Origin: Sporolactobacillus putidus
GTDB lineage: Bacteria; Bacillota; Bacilli; Bacillales; Sporolactobacillaceae
Length of the DNA stretch: 64,000 bases
Direction: 5' to 3'
NCBI RefSeq assembly: GCF_014647035.1
Contig: NZ_BMOK01000001.1
Coordinates: 248,001-312,000, forward strand
The position numbers and the translations under genes are program-made. The notes under the pieces were generated by a model. That model saw only the letters and a list, made by a program, of their open reading frames with translations, was not told where the DNA came from and ran no database searches. How positions within the stretch are numbered: the stretch's first letter is position 1; each line of letters starts with the position of its first letter. Shown piece after piece: positions 46,680-55,117 of this stretch.

Positions 46680-47294
46680 TCAGGGATGTACTAAAGCGTA
46701 AAAATCCTGTCCCACTTTTGTCGTCCGGTCGAGAGTCAGAATTCCCCGTTTCTGCGGTGCACCCTGCAGCCCAAGCTCGCGGGCCGAACAGATCATTCCA
46801 TCCGAGGCAACGCCTCTGAGAACTGAAGGCCGGATAATCATACCGTCCGGCATCAGCGCGCCAATCTTCGCGACAACGACGTTCTGGCCCTCACCAATAT
46901 TCGGAGCTCCGCAGACGATCTGCAGCAGGTCTGCTCCAACATCAACCTTGCAAACATGCATGTGATCGGAATCCGGATGCTCTTTCATCTTGACCACATA
47001 CCCGGTTACAATGGACGGCTGAGTATCATTCACGATCCGGTCCGAAAATCCCAGAGACGAAAGTTTTTCGTTCAGACGGCCTATTAAATCTTCATTCGCT
47101 TTGATCAGCCCCCTGTTATTTTCCAATGGAAGAAACGCCGATGCATTGAAAAAGTTATAGCCAAGCACTTCTCCGGTTTCGGCATCGAAGATCCCCGATA
47201 CATCACCTTTTCTCTCAAATCTTTGCGTACCGCCTTCTTTTAAATAGGTGATCAGAGTATCACCGATTCCTTCACGATTATAATAAAAAATCAT
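46680..47294 (-). CDS. ytpR: tRNA-binding domain protein YtpR
   Basis: 204 residues: an N-terminal DUF4479 part (about 1-90) and a C-terminal OB-fold tRNA-binding domain (VTGYVVKMKEHPDSDHMHVCKVD to CSARELGLQG) like that of PheT and Arc1p. The role is unknown; it may present tRNA or act as a chaperone. AAAGGAG precedes the ATG. It sits between ytpQ and sftA as in B. subtilis. Confidence 0.9.
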   Translation of the reverse strand: MIFYYNREGIGDTLITYLKEGGTQRFERKGDVSGIFDAETGEVLGYNFFNASAFLPLENNRGLIKANEDLIGRLNEKLSSLGFSDRIVNDTQPSIVTGYVVKMKEHPDSDHMHVCKVDVGADLLQIVCGAPNIGEGQNVVVAKIGALMPDGMIIRPSVLRGVASDGMICSARELGLQGAPQKRGILTLDRTTKVGQDFYALVHP

Positions 47295-47320
47295 TCACTG
47301 CTTCTCCTTTATTGTAAATA

Positions 47321-48136
47321 TTAATGACCGGTTGTCCGACCATGTATATGGCGTTTACCGGCAAGAATAAAAATCGGTTCAAGTTCCCCATTGTCATAAA
47401 TAAAGGGAAGAATTGTGATCGGCACACTTCCCGATGCGAAAAATTTCATCGTCATTTGCGCAAGGATATCATACCCTGCAGGATTGACAATATCTCCGAA
47501 AATAAGCACGTCCTGATGGGGCACGGCAACAGTCAGATCGCCTGCAGCCTTGTTCTTCATGCGCTCCAGAAGCCGACTGTTCAATATCCTGCTCGCATCA
47601 TATCCATCATTGTAATTGATAAAATAAAAAGCGTTGTTTTGGACAACATCTTTTTTGGGCTTGGCCGGAAGCGACCTCAAATTAAAATCTGCCGTCTCAA
47701 ACAGCCGCTCCTCATCCATTCCTTCCTGTCTGAGAAACTGACGGTCGAGCAGTCGGTATGAATTTTCCAGATCAACCGCGTAGAATATTCTCGTTTCCGC
47801 GGTATGCGCCCTGGAAACAAGCTCCCTTCCGTCGGATGTTGCTCTCGGAAACGAAGCTGAACGGATGACCGGAAAAATTTTGTTCTCTTTCCCTTTGAGG
47901 TTTGGGGAACGTTTCATATCACGAAGAGCGCAATCTGCATAGTACACCGTTTCCTCTAGAGCACGGAGACCCTCCTCAGAGCAGCGGTTCAGAATATCCG
48001 CCAGAGACAAGGTTACGCCCTTTCCGCTATCCTCATCAATGACCCTGAGTTTGGCTGATTTATGATCATAACGGATGCGGCGTCCTTCCGATGCCAGTCT
48101 TTCCGTGAGGATTTTTCTTAATTCCTGCTGATTCAT
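47321..48136 (-). CDS. ytpQ: DUF1444 family protein YtpQ
   Basis: 271 residues matching YtpQ by position and by the pattern FPVIRSASFPRATSDGRELVSRAHTAETRIFYAVDLENSYRLL. The function is unknown; the family is soluble and conserved in Bacillales next to ytpR and thioredoxin ytpP. Here ytpP is missing and the region upstream holds repeat E and then the DUF84 gene. The extended -10 TGATAAAAT about 50 bp before the start may be its promoter. Confidence 0.88.
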   Translation of the reverse strand: MNQQELRKILTERLASEGRRIRYDHKSAKLRVIDEDSGKGVTLSLADILNRCSEEGLRALEETVYYADCALRDMKRSPNLKGKENKIFPVIRSASFPRATSDGRELVSRAHTAETRIFYAVDLENSYRLLDRQFLRQEGMDEERLFETADFNLRSLPAKPKKDVVQNNAFYFINYNDGYDASRILNSRLLERMKNKAAGDLTVAVPHQDVLIFGDIVNPAGYDILAQMTMKFFASGSVPITILPFIYDNGELEPIFILAGKRHIHGRTTGH

Positions 48137-48216
48137 TGGCGAACTGCCTTCCCTTCGCTCTGAATAACATCATTTTATCATAGACTGGCCCTCAAAGTGC
48201 AGATGGAATAAACCGA

Positions 48217-48553
48217 TAAAGAAAACTTGGCGATTGGCAAGCCTTTAGGCGAAGCCAGAGACTTAGTTGCTCTTACACTATAATCCTTGAAATTTTTATA
48301 CTTTCCTATAGTGTAAAGAAAACTTGACGATTGGCAAACCTTTAGGTGAAGCCAGAGACTTAGTTGCTCTTACACTATAATCCTTGAAATTTTTATACTT
48401 TCCTATAGTGTAAAGAAAACTTGGCGATTGGCAAGCCTTTAGGCGAAGCCAGAGGCTTAGTTGCGGGGGCCAGGACGGCCTAATGCCGAACATGCCGCAG
48501 CGCTTATGTTCGGCCGCTTACACTACACTACTTTTTTTATACTTCCTATAGTG
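48217..48553 (+). repeat. Structured repeat family I, locus E (three tandem units)
   Basis: Two 97-bp units (48217-48313, 48314-48410) and a longer third unit (48411-48553). Each has CTTGGCGATTGGCAAG, GCC-TTTA-GGC and the terminal dyad TTACACTATA..TATAGTGTAA. Only the third has the AGGAC block. Its inner GCCGC-AGGAC-GCGGC hairpin is broken, but the outer stem is lengthened to GCCGAACAT / ATGTTCGGC, keeping a paired structure. The right end touches the T-run of the DUF84 gene terminator. Confidence 0.9.
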
Positions 48554-48554
48554 T

Positions 48555-48605
48555 TAAAAAAAATGCCGTTCTGAAAACCGCCGGCGGGTCCGGTTTTCAG
48601 AACGG
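48555..48605 (-). terminator. Terminator of the DUF84 gene
   Basis: Perfect 15-bp stem CCGTTCTGAAAACCG / CGGTTTTCAGAACGG with a 10-nt loop, followed on the minus strand by GCATTTTTTTT. Confidence 0.92.
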
Positions 48606-48649
48606 ATCATTCACTGCCGTGTATTATCAGTTCGAGTCCGATCCGGAGA

Positions 48650-49180
48650 TCAACAATCATCTTTTTCCTGATGTTCATGGAGACCTTCAATCAGCTTCAA
48701 AATATGAAAAAACATATCGCTTCTCGTGACCCTGTTTTCTGTCAGTATGCCGATTGTCCCTCCATGTTTTCTCACGTTTTCCTGATGGGCGTACTCATCG
48801 GCAATGTCCCCGAGTTCCCGTCCTTTACGAACGCCTTCAGCAAGGATCTCCGGAAGCTTGATCCGCGCGCCGCCCGCAGTGATGATCTTGCCCGAGCGAT
48901 CGGCAGCAGCTCCCCAGTTGCAGAGGAACATTTCTCCGCCCAGCAGACTGACACCGCCCTCCAGTCCGATTCCAACAGAAACTCCGCTGTCTTTCTCGAG
49001 TACCGCCCTAGCACGATTCATTGCCCCCTGGCGCGTTTCGTGATCGGACATGGGCATTGCAGAAACTCCTGACGGTACGTCAAAGCTCCTGACCTCGGCG
49101 TTCAACCCGCAAAAAGCGATCATGCGGGCAACAGCTTCAATTTTTGCCGGGTTTTTTGTTCCTACACCGATAATTTTCAT
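48650..49180 (-). CDS. DUF84 family non-canonical purine NTPase (inosine/xanthosine triphosphatase-like)
   Basis: 176 residues with the Maf/HAM1-like fold signature of DUF84: VGTKNPAKIEAVARMI at the N-terminus, MSDHETRQGAMNRARAVL and VGIGLEGGVSLL. Related YjjX hydrolyses ITP/XTP to monophosphates, so nucleotide-pool cleaning is the likely role. AAAAGGGG precedes the ATG. It has its own terminator and is flanked by repeats E and F. Confidence 0.85.
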   Translation of the reverse strand: MKIIGVGTKNPAKIEAVARMIAFCGLNAEVRSFDVPSGVSAMPMSDHETRQGAMNRARAVLEKDSGVSVGIGLEGGVSLLGGEMFLCNWGAAADRSGKIITAGGARIKLPEILAEGVRKGRELGDIADEYAHQENVRKHGGTIGILTENRVTRSDMFFHILKLIEGLHEHQEKDDC

Positions 49181-49230
49181 AGATAAGATACCCCTTTTGA
49201 CAGGTTCATTATTTTTCGTGAATGGCGGAA

Positions 49231-49340
49231 TTTTAAAGAAAACTTGGCTCAGCCAAGTCTTTGACGACGGCCTGAGCCTTAGTTTTTCTTATACTGGATA
49301 CCTCTAATCTTTTATTTTTCATACTTTCTTATTTGTACAG
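49231..49340 (+). repeat. Structured repeat family I, locus F (short subtype)
   Basis: ATTTTAAAGAAAACTTGG, hairpin CTTGGC-TCA-GCCAAG, GGCCTGAGCC, then CTTAGTTTTTCTTATAC and ATACTTTCTTATTTGTAC. It matches locus B in both ends and lacks the AGGAC block. It lies between the divergent DUF84 gene and ytzB. Confidence 0.75.
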
Positions 49341-49424
49341 GAAATTTATTTTCGTTAATATGTGCCTTAATAACGCTGTTAAATTTTTGAAGACCGGATT
49401 ACGGTCGTGCAGTCACGGCTTCAC

Positions 49425-49453
49425 TTGGTTTATCGGATGATTCCAATTATAAT
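49425..49453 (+). promoter_or_regulatory. Promoter of ytzB
   Basis: TTGGTT (49425-49430) and TATAAT (49448-49453), 17-bp spacer, 66 bp before the ytzB start. The -35 is imperfect. Confidence 0.5.
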
Positions 49454-49519
49454 GGTAAATGATATCTCTTACTGAGAAAAAGATTCTTCGACCAAGAAAT
49501 AGAAATCGGAGGGATTATC

Positions 49520-49846
49520 ATGAAATCCGGTCTTTGTGCCGTCATAGTGACTGCGGGAATCGCAGGTTTCAGTGCGGGAATCGCCGCCGGAAAACTGAAG
49601 GGCGGCAGCCATCGCCTATTAAGCTCAGAAAAAGTGCTTCATCTCGTCAGAAAAGCTGCAAAGGAAAGCCTTCCGGTTGAGGGGGCATGGATCTATCTTT
49701 CCCCTCAGACAATGACAAGGGATTCGCTTACCTGTAAGGTTTACAGGGGCGGACTGACCGCGGCGGGGGGAAAAACTGTCCGCCACTATGATTTTATTGC
49801 CGACGCGCGCACGGGAACCCTGATCGAGTTGAAGGCGCAGCAATGA
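49520..49846 (+). CDS. ytzB: PepSY-like small protein YtzB
   Basis: 108 residues. An N-terminal glycine/alanine-rich hydrophobic segment (CAVIVTAGIAGFSAGIAAGKL) could be a membrane anchor. The C-terminal 75 residues (EKVLHLVRKAAKESLPVEGAW to FIADARTGTLIEL) form a PepSY-type domain; such domains often inhibit peptidases outside the membrane. GGAGGG precedes the ATG. It converges on trmB, and the pair shares a terminator. Confidence 0.75.
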   Translation: MKSGLCAVIVTAGIAGFSAGIAAGKLKGGSHRLLSSEKVLHLVRKAAKESLPVEGAWIYLSPQTMTRDSLTCKVYRGGLTAAGGKTVRHYDFIADARTGTLIELKAQQ

Positions 49847-49852
49847 CACGTC

Positions 49853-49884
49853 AGGCCCTGTGTTCACCGGACACAGGGCCTTTC
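49853..49884. terminator. Shared terminator of ytzB and trmB
   Basis: Perfect 11-bp stem AGGCCCTGTGT / ACACAGGGCCT with a 7-nt loop and TTT on the plus side. It reaches to the trmB stop. Confidence 0.85.
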
Positions 49885-50524
49885 AATAGCCGCACACGGC
49901 TTCGCACCGATAAATACGCTGACCCTTTGCAGAAAATTTCTCCTCATATTCAGTCATCACATTGTCGGGAAACTGTGATTGATGTAAATCCAGGCTTATA
50001 TTCTGTAAAATAAAACCGTATCTTGAGAAACTTTCCAGCGAATATTCGAAAAGCCCCCGATTATCTGTTTTAAAGTAAACAATTCCTTGATTTTTCAGTA
50101 CATATTCATATTGTGCCAGGAAAGTCTGATAAGTCAGCCGTCTTTTCTCGTGACGATTCTTTGGCCACGGATCGCAAAAATTCAAATAAATGGAATCTAC
50201 CTCATCTTCCGCGAACAATTCCGTCAGTCCGCGCGCATCCGCATTAATCAATCGTACATTTTCCGCTTCTGCGTCCAGGCACTTCTGAAGAGCCGACACA
50301 AGGATACTCTCGTGTAGCTCGATGCCAATAAAGTTCTCATCCGGGTGCTTCTTGGCCATACCCACGATAAACTGGCCTTTCCCCGTGCCGATTTCGACAT
50401 TAAGGGGCGCTTCACGGTGGAAGACATCATACCACTCACCACTGTAGTCTTTCGGCGAATGAATCACAATATCTGAATACCGGTTCAGTTTTCCCTTTGC
50501 CCATGGCTTATGACGTACCCTCAT
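49883..50524 (-). CDS. trmB: tRNA (guanine-N7-)-methyltransferase
   Basis: Methylates G46 of tRNA with SAM. The 213 residues contain VEIGTGKGQFIVGMAKKHPD (SAM loop), FIGIELHESILVSALQK, YLNFCDPWPKNRHEKRRLTY (the catalytic and tRNA-binding motif) and TDNRGLFEYSLESF. The family length is normal. GGGGAGAGC precedes the ATG. It follows ytmP on the same strand with a terminator between. Confidence 0.96.
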   Translation of the reverse strand: MRVRHKPWAKGKLNRYSDIVIHSPKDYSGEWYDVFHREAPLNVEIGTGKGQFIVGMAKKHPDENFIGIELHESILVSALQKCLDAEAENVRLINADARGLTELFAEDEVDSIYLNFCDPWPKNRHEKRRLTYQTFLAQYEYVLKNQGIVYFKTDNRGLFEYSLESFSRYGFILQNISLDLHQSQFPDNVMTEYEEKFSAKGQRIYRCEAVCGY

Positions 50525-50626
50525 GTCAAGCTCTCCCCTATACTCAGCGAATTTGTTGTCAGATAACCCGGCGTCTTTGAAAAAACACGCCCGGCCTTCA
50601 CGTGATCCTTAGAATAGAGACAGACC

Positions 50627-50648
50627 GAAAAAAACCTGCTAACAGGTT
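50627..50648 (-). terminator. ytmP terminator overlapping the stop codon
   Basis: On the minus strand AACCTG-TTAG-CAGGTT is followed by TTTTTT. The TAG in the loop is the ytmP stop codon, so the terminator starts inside the last codons. Confidence 0.75.
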
Positions 50649-51436
50649 ATTTTCGCCGCATATTCATTCAGCCACAGTAAGTCTTTCTCAAATAGAATAA
50701 TTTTCTTCATCTCCGCGTGTTCCTGATGCCAGAACATAAAGCGAAGCGTTGCAGCAATCATATGCCACACAAGCCGCAAATGAAGAGAATCGTTAAGGCT
50801 CCAGCCGTAAAGATTCAGCCATTCTTCCCAATTGTCTTCGTCAACATACCAGTAAAGCAGCATCGCCAGATCCATGGCCGGATCCGCAATAACCGCCTGA
50901 TCCCAGTCGACCAGATAAAGAGATTTCCCGTCTTTGTCCAGAAGCCAGTTGTTATGGTTGATATCGGAATGGCAGACCGCTTTCTTTTCATATTCCGCCT
51001 GTCCGGCCATTTTTTGTAAAAAAAGAATGGCCTCCCTCAGCGCTTTTGTTTGTTCGCGCCCCTTTGCCCGATCGACAAGCTGTTTCAGGATCTGATCTGT
51101 CGAAACCGGTTTTTTCCCCAGCCTTTTCAGCATAAACAAAAGCGGATCCGAAGTGTGTATTTTTTTCAAGAGTCCGGCCACCTGTTTTGATGGCATTTCT
51201 TTTGGCATCAGCACTCTGCCGTTCATCCACTGTTGGGCAGTCAGAACATCTCCGTTGCCCATCCGCCGGGTCCACAAAAGCTTCGGAACAATTCCCTCGG
51301 CAGACAGTACGGCAAGAAACGGCGACGAATTACGTTTGATAAACAGTTTGTTCTTTCCTGACTCGGCCATATAGGCCTCTCCCGTCATTCCACCTGCAGA
51401 TGATATAACCCATTCCTCGCTGTCAAAAAATTTCAT
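50639..51436 (-). CDS. ytmP: Phosphotransferase family protein YtmP
   Basis: An aminoglycoside-phosphotransferase/choline-kinase-fold protein of 265 residues. The catalytic loop is HSDINHNNWLLDKDG and the metal-binding motif is LVDWDQAVIADPAMDLA. The substrate is unknown, and the neighbourhood (trmB) is as in B. subtilis. The ATG at 51436 lies ten bases after AAGGTGA. Repeat G starts 36 bp upstream. Confidence 0.88.
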   Translation of the reverse strand: MKFFDSEEWVISSAGGMTGEAYMAESGKNKLFIKRNSSPFLAVLSAEGIVPKLLWTRRMGNGDVLTAQQWMNGRVLMPKEMPSKQVAGLLKKIHTSDPLLFMLKRLGKKPVSTDQILKQLVDRAKGREQTKALREAILFLQKMAGQAEYEKKAVCHSDINHNNWLLDKDGKSLYLVDWDQAVIADPAMDLAMLLYWYVDEDNWEEWLNLYGWSLNDSLHLRLVWHMIAATLRFMFWHQEHAEMKKIILFEKDLLWLNEYAAKITC

Positions 51437-51471
51437 CAAAACAGGTCACCTTGCTTTCAAAATCCGTTCAA

Positions 51472-51627
51472 TAAAGAAAACTTGCCGATTGGCAAGCCTT
51501 TAGGCGAAGCCAGAGGCTTAGTTGTGACGGCCAGGACAGCCTAATGCCGAACATGCCGCAGGACGCGGCGATCTGTTCGGTCACTTATACTATAATCCGC
51601 TGAATTTTAAACTTTCCTATAGTATAA
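51472..51627 (+). repeat. Structured repeat family I, locus G
   Basis: A single long unit. First hairpin CTTGCC-GATT-GGCAAG, GCC-TTTA-GGC, then the AGGAC block (GCCGC-AGGAC-GCGGC within a GCCGAACA..TGTTCGG stem; the neighbouring AGGAC hairpin has one mismatch). The terminal dyad is TTATACTATA / TATAGTATAA. Compared with locus E, one C-G pair in each of two stems is replaced by another Watson-Crick pair. Confidence 0.9.
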
Positions 51628-51725
51628 AAAAGGACCACCGCATAAAAATATACCACTTTCTCTATGTTTGAACAATCTTCAGACGGCCTCTTTCTGAAAA
51701 AACACATTCCGTCAAGACTCTGCAC

Positions 51726-52523
51726 TTATGTCTCGGCATCCTGAAACCGGGATCCCGCATCCGTTTCACTATGAGCAAGCAGCGCTTCTGCAGCCATGAT
51801 CTGTTCCTTTTTCAGCATCAGGGAATGTTCCGAAAGATTCTCATACCATTCCCTTTCACGGCGAAGATCAACGTAACGAATACCCGGCGTCTCATGGACA
51901 AACTCGATATAACTGGCCGGAGCAAAAACGGCCCCTGCCGTGTTCATCTTAATCCCTAGATTTTTCATCATTGAGGCTATGATTTTTTCCGTTCTGCGCA
52001 GAGAGATGAGCGGATTGAGCCATTCACGTGTCGATCCCGTCATAATCTCCCGCCATTTGCGTGCGGACATCTCCTGGAAAACGCTGCCTTCTTCTCCGGC
52101 CAGCGGTTTGATACACCAGATCGTGTCGTTCGTGATTAAGATAGAATCCAGTTGGACAGCCGCCGACTTTGAAAGCAATACCGGACAATACAGCACAAAA
52201 GAAACATCATTGACCGCCCGCAGAATCTTCTTCAGCCAGTTCTGGCCGCGTATCTCATCCGGGCACAGAGAGCGTTCGCCTGCCGTTCTCGTCGCCCAGT
52301 CCAGCTGTTCTTCAAACAGCCACTCATAAAACTGTTTTTCCGTGTCTGCATGAAACTCAGTATCTTTTGCACCCGGAAATCTCCATCCCGATCCCCCGAG
52401 GCCCCGTTTTTCCTTCCATTCGGCAAGTCTCCTGTTTTTAAGCCAGACAAAACGGCCGGCATAACCGGACAGATCGATTTGATAGCGCGAAACGCACTGC
52501 CTGATTTTTATCAGCTGAGCCAT
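51726..52523 (-). CDS. NERD-like domain protein (YtlQ-like)
   Basis: About 265 residues from the ATG at 52523, which follows AAGGTGG by 8 bases. The middle segment LLSKSAAVQLDSILITNDTIWCIKPLAGEEGSVF resembles the nuclease-related NERD core, where a conserved Asp and a Glu/Gln-Val-Lys-type strand form the presumed active site; here the strand reads IWCIKPL, so nuclease activity is doubtful. The frame stays open 72 codons upstream but there it overlaps thpR and has no start signal. Function unknown. It shares a leftward transcript with thpR. Confidence 0.6.
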   Translation of the reverse strand: MAQLIKIRQCVSRYQIDLSGYAGRFVWLKNRRLAEWKEKRGLGGSGWRFPGAKDTEFHADTEKQFYEWLFEEQLDWATRTAGERSLCPDEIRGQNWLKKILRAVNDVSFVLYCPVLLSKSAAVQLDSILITNDTIWCIKPLAGEEGSVFQEMSARKWREIMTGSTREWLNPLISLRRTEKIIASMMKNLGIKMNTAGAVFAPASYIEFVHETPGIRYVDLRREREWYENLSEHSLMLKKEQIMAAEALLAHSETDAGSRFQDAET

Positions 52524-52585
52524 TCTCTCATCCACCTTTGCTTCCCCTACTATTGTAGTACAAAACGGGTGAAGGATGTCCCCCG

Positions 52586-53140
52586 TCATCTTCCAATAAA
52601 AAGAAAATGTTTCGCTGGAAGATAGCGGGGAAGTTGGTCCGGCCGAACGGCATACAAGACCATGCAGTCTGCGATCCAGGACAAGCCGCTCCGCGCCGGA
52701 TCTCCGTCTGTTGCGCCGGCGAACGTTCCGGACTGCCATTTTTTCGCCAGTGTAATATGAGGCTTAAATGGCCGGCGGTCCAAAGAAAAATCCTGGCTGG
52801 ACAGTATGCCGGCCGCGCGCGCTCTGAGCTGGAAGAGCTCTGTGGACGGTTCAAGGCCGGCATAAATCACGCGCGGGTGCAATTTTTCCCCGAATCCGGC
52901 CATTTCAGAAACCGTGATAGCGAACGGTGCCGTTTCCCGCGCAAGCAGCTCCATAGAATGACTGATTCGCTCAACCTTCCCCGGTGCAAGCGCGCCGAAG
53001 AAAAACAAGGTGATGTGGCAATCACGGAAATCCGTCCAGTAGCGATACACGCATTCCCGGCGAAGCCGATCCGTATTCGACACAAGCAGCCGGCCGGCCT
53101 TATTGGGAACAGGTATAGCGAGAAAATAGTGATCAGACAT
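52586..53140 (-). CDS. thpR: RNA 2',3'-cyclic phosphodiesterase ThpR (LigT family)
   Basis: A 2H phosphoesterase of 184 residues that opens 2',3'-cyclic phosphates on RNA ends and was once called 2'-5' RNA ligase (YtlP). The two catalytic histidine motifs are HITLFFFGAL and HITLAKKW. The ATG at 53140 follows AAAGGGATG. The last 60 residues are more variable and include Trp/Tyr-rich SWIADCMVLYAVRPDQLPRY. The NERD-like gene is 60 bp downstream. Confidence 0.88.
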   Translation of the reverse strand: MSDHYFLAIPVPNKAGRLLVSNTDRLRRECVYRYWTDFRDCHITLFFFGALAPGKVERISHSMELLARETAPFAITVSEMAGFGEKLHPRVIYAGLEPSTELFQLRARAAGILSSQDFSLDRRPFKPHITLAKKWQSGTFAGATDGDPARSGLSWIADCMVLYAVRPDQLPRYLPAKHFLFIGR

Positions 53141-53397
53141 TATCAAACATCCCTTTCATATTGATCATATCGCCTGACGGCGCTCCTCTGCAACTTTTGA
53201 CAGTCATCAAACTTTTTTCCATGTAAATAAATTAAATCATTTTACTCGGAAATATAAAGAAACAGGTCGACCTTCGTTCACTGCTTCCTGTATAATGGGA
53301 AGGAAAACAAGATGAATACTGTGTATATGCCGCTGTCCAAACGGCAACAGTGTTATAGTGCTTTAAAGAAGGAATTGCGAAAGAGAGATGCATACTT

Positions 53398-54330
53398 ATG
53401 GTGAAAATTGCGGATTCGGTAGGCGATCTCGTCGGAAATACGCCAATGGTCCGGCTGAACAGGCTGCCTGACCCGAATGGCGCCTCCATCTACGCAAAAC
53501 TGGAATACTTCAATCCGACAAAAAGCGTCAAAGACAGAGCCGCCCTGAATATGATTCTGGCCGCCGAACAGGAAGGGAAACTAAAAAAAGGATCCACTAT
53601 TATCGAGCCGACGTCGGGCAATATGGGAATCGGACTGGCGATGAATGCGATTGCCCGGGGCTACAAGGCCGTCATTGTCATGCCGGATACCATGACGCCG
53701 GAGCGGATCAACCTCCTGAAAGCCTTTGGCGCCCGGGTCGTCCTCACTCCCGGCAAGGACAAAATGCCCGGCGCCATCAAAAAAGCTAAGGAACTCTCAC
53801 AAACTGTGCCGAACAGTTTTATGCCCATGCAGTTTGACAACCCGGCAAATCCGGACGCCCACAGTCAATCAACAGCCCCCGAAATCATCCGCGACGTTGA
53901 GAAGCTTGGAATGCCGCTGAAAGCGTTCGTAGGGACAGCGGGAACCGGCGGAACAATTACCGGTACAGGAAGAGCACTTAAAGAAGCATTCCCGGAATTG
54001 ACCGTCCATATTTGCGAACCGGCCGGATCACCCGTTTTTTCCGGAGGCAAACCCGGACGTCATAAAATCGTCGGTACCAGCCCTGGTTTCATTCCCAAGA
54101 CACTTGATCTCTCCCTGATTGATGAGATTATCCAGGTAACCGATGAGGATGCCTATGAAATCACCCGCAGACTGGCAAGAGAGGAAGGCATTCTCTGCGG
54201 GCCGTCGTCCGGGGCATCCGTCTATGTCGCTCTCCAGGTCGCCAAACGTTTCAAACCGGATGACCTCATTGTCTGTATGATCAACGATACCGGGGAGCGC
54301 TACCTTTCAGGCGATATTTTCTCCCGCTGA
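53398..54330 (+). CDS. ytkP: Cysteine synthase family protein YtkP
   Basis: A fold-type II PLP enzyme of 310 residues. FNPTKSVKDRAALNMI carries the PLP lysine, TSGNMGIGLAMNAI the substrate-binding loop, GTAGTGGTITGTGRALKE the phosphate-cradle glycine loop, and GPSSGASVYVAL the C-terminal PLP-contact. It is the YtkP branch, not the main CysK, so O-acetylserine sulfhydrylase activity is likely but not certain. Its own strong terminator follows. No T-box or CymR-type box was recognised upstream. Confidence 0.88.
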   Translation: MVKIADSVGDLVGNTPMVRLNRLPDPNGASIYAKLEYFNPTKSVKDRAALNMILAAEQEGKLKKGSTIIEPTSGNMGIGLAMNAIARGYKAVIVMPDTMTPERINLLKAFGARVVLTPGKDKMPGAIKKAKELSQTVPNSFMPMQFDNPANPDAHSQSTAPEIIRDVEKLGMPLKAFVGTAGTGGTITGTGRALKEAFPELTVHICEPAGSPVFSGGKPGRHKIVGTSPGFIPKTLDLSLIDEIIQVTDEDAYEITRRLAREEGILCGPSSGASVYVALQVAKRFKPDDLIVCMINDTGERYLSGDIFSR

Positions 54331-54347
54331 ACCTGAACCAATCCTAA

Positions 54348-54388
54348 AGCAGTTCTTGATGCGTGTCATCAGGAGCTGCTGTTTTTTT
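54348..54388 (+). terminator. ytkP terminator
   Basis: A 14-bp stem AGCAGTTCTTGATG / CATCAGGAGCTGCT (with G-U pairs), 5-nt loop, then GTTTTTTT. Confidence 0.9.
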
Positions 54389-54463
54389 CTGAAAAAGCAA
54401 GCCTGGCAAATTAAATTTTAAAAAAGGATTTGGTTAAATTCACAAAAAAATCTAATAAAATAT

Positions 54464-54491
54464 TTGACATTTACTAAATAAGAGGTATAGT
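54464..54491 (+). promoter_or_regulatory. ytzE promoter
   Basis: TTGACA (54464-54469) and TATAGT (54486-54491) with a 16-bp spacer, giving an untranslated leader of about 150 nt before ytzE. A GGGAAC/GTTTCC pairing occurs early in the leader; no known riboswitch was recognised. Confidence 0.65.
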
Positions 54492-54646
54492 AAAAATGTC
54501 AATGGGAACCTCTATGGGTGTTTCCTTTTACTCAGGGCTGTTTTGTACCTATCCGGAAAAACTCTCCTGCATTTTCTTCACAAGGTTGAGTATTCCTGTC
54601 AGTAAGAGACATATCTTTTTATTGATAAAAAATAGGGAGTGGTTTC

Positions 54647-54865
54647 TTGAGTCCTTCAACTGATCGTATGCTAAATCGCGTAAGGTCTGTTTATTTGTTT
54701 ATTCGCAAGCAGGGAACCGTCACGACGAAAGAGCTGGTTGAAGAATTTGACATGACACAGAGAACAATGCAGAGAGACTTGAATATTTTAACTTATAATA
54801 ATTTAGTCAGGAGTCCAAGAAGAGGTCATTGGACGGTGACAGACAAAAAAGTGAGAGTTTCCTGA
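54647..54865 (+). CDS. ytzE: DeoR-type HTH protein YtzE
   Basis: A 72-residue stand-alone winged helix: STDRMLNRVRSVYLFIRKQG, then the recognition helix VTTKELVEEFDMTQRTMQRDL and wing LVRSPRRGHWTV. It lacks the sugar-phosphate-sensing domain of full DeoR proteins, so any ligand response is unclear. The start is TTG after GGGAGTGG. Monocistronic, with a consensus promoter, a 150-nt leader and a terminator right after the stop. Confidence 0.85.
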   Translation: MSPSTDRMLNRVRSVYLFIRKQGTVTTKELVEEFDMTQRTMQRDLNILTYNNLVRSPRRGHWTVTDKKVRVS

Positions 54866-54889
54866 GCTGTTGTTGACAGCTCTTTTTTT
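54864..54889 (+). terminator. ytzE terminator
   Basis: GAGCTGT-TGTTG-ACAGCTC followed by TTTTTTT; the stem begins in the ytzE stop codon. The next 228 bp to 55118 contain no gene I can support. Confidence 0.9.
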
Positions 54890-55117
54890 GTACAAATTAG
54901 AATGTATAAAATATAAAAGAAAAGCAGTATAAGAAAAACTGATGCTCAGCCAGCCGGCATCTAAGGCCTGACTTCACCAGTTTTTTCTTATGCGTACTGA
55001 TGATATCGCAGCTTCGACGGGGTGTACATGGCATCTCCTGAAAGACGGGCAGCGCTAATTCATGTATAATTATTCCGAAAACATTTTGCGACGCGCTGCA
55101 AGGGGAGAGTAAAACGG

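Noticed and set aside
52524-52739. N-terminal extension of the NERD-like gene
   Set aside because: The 72 upstream codons are Arg-rich, overlap thpR in another frame and carry no start signal; the ATG at 52523 has a proper ribosome binding site.
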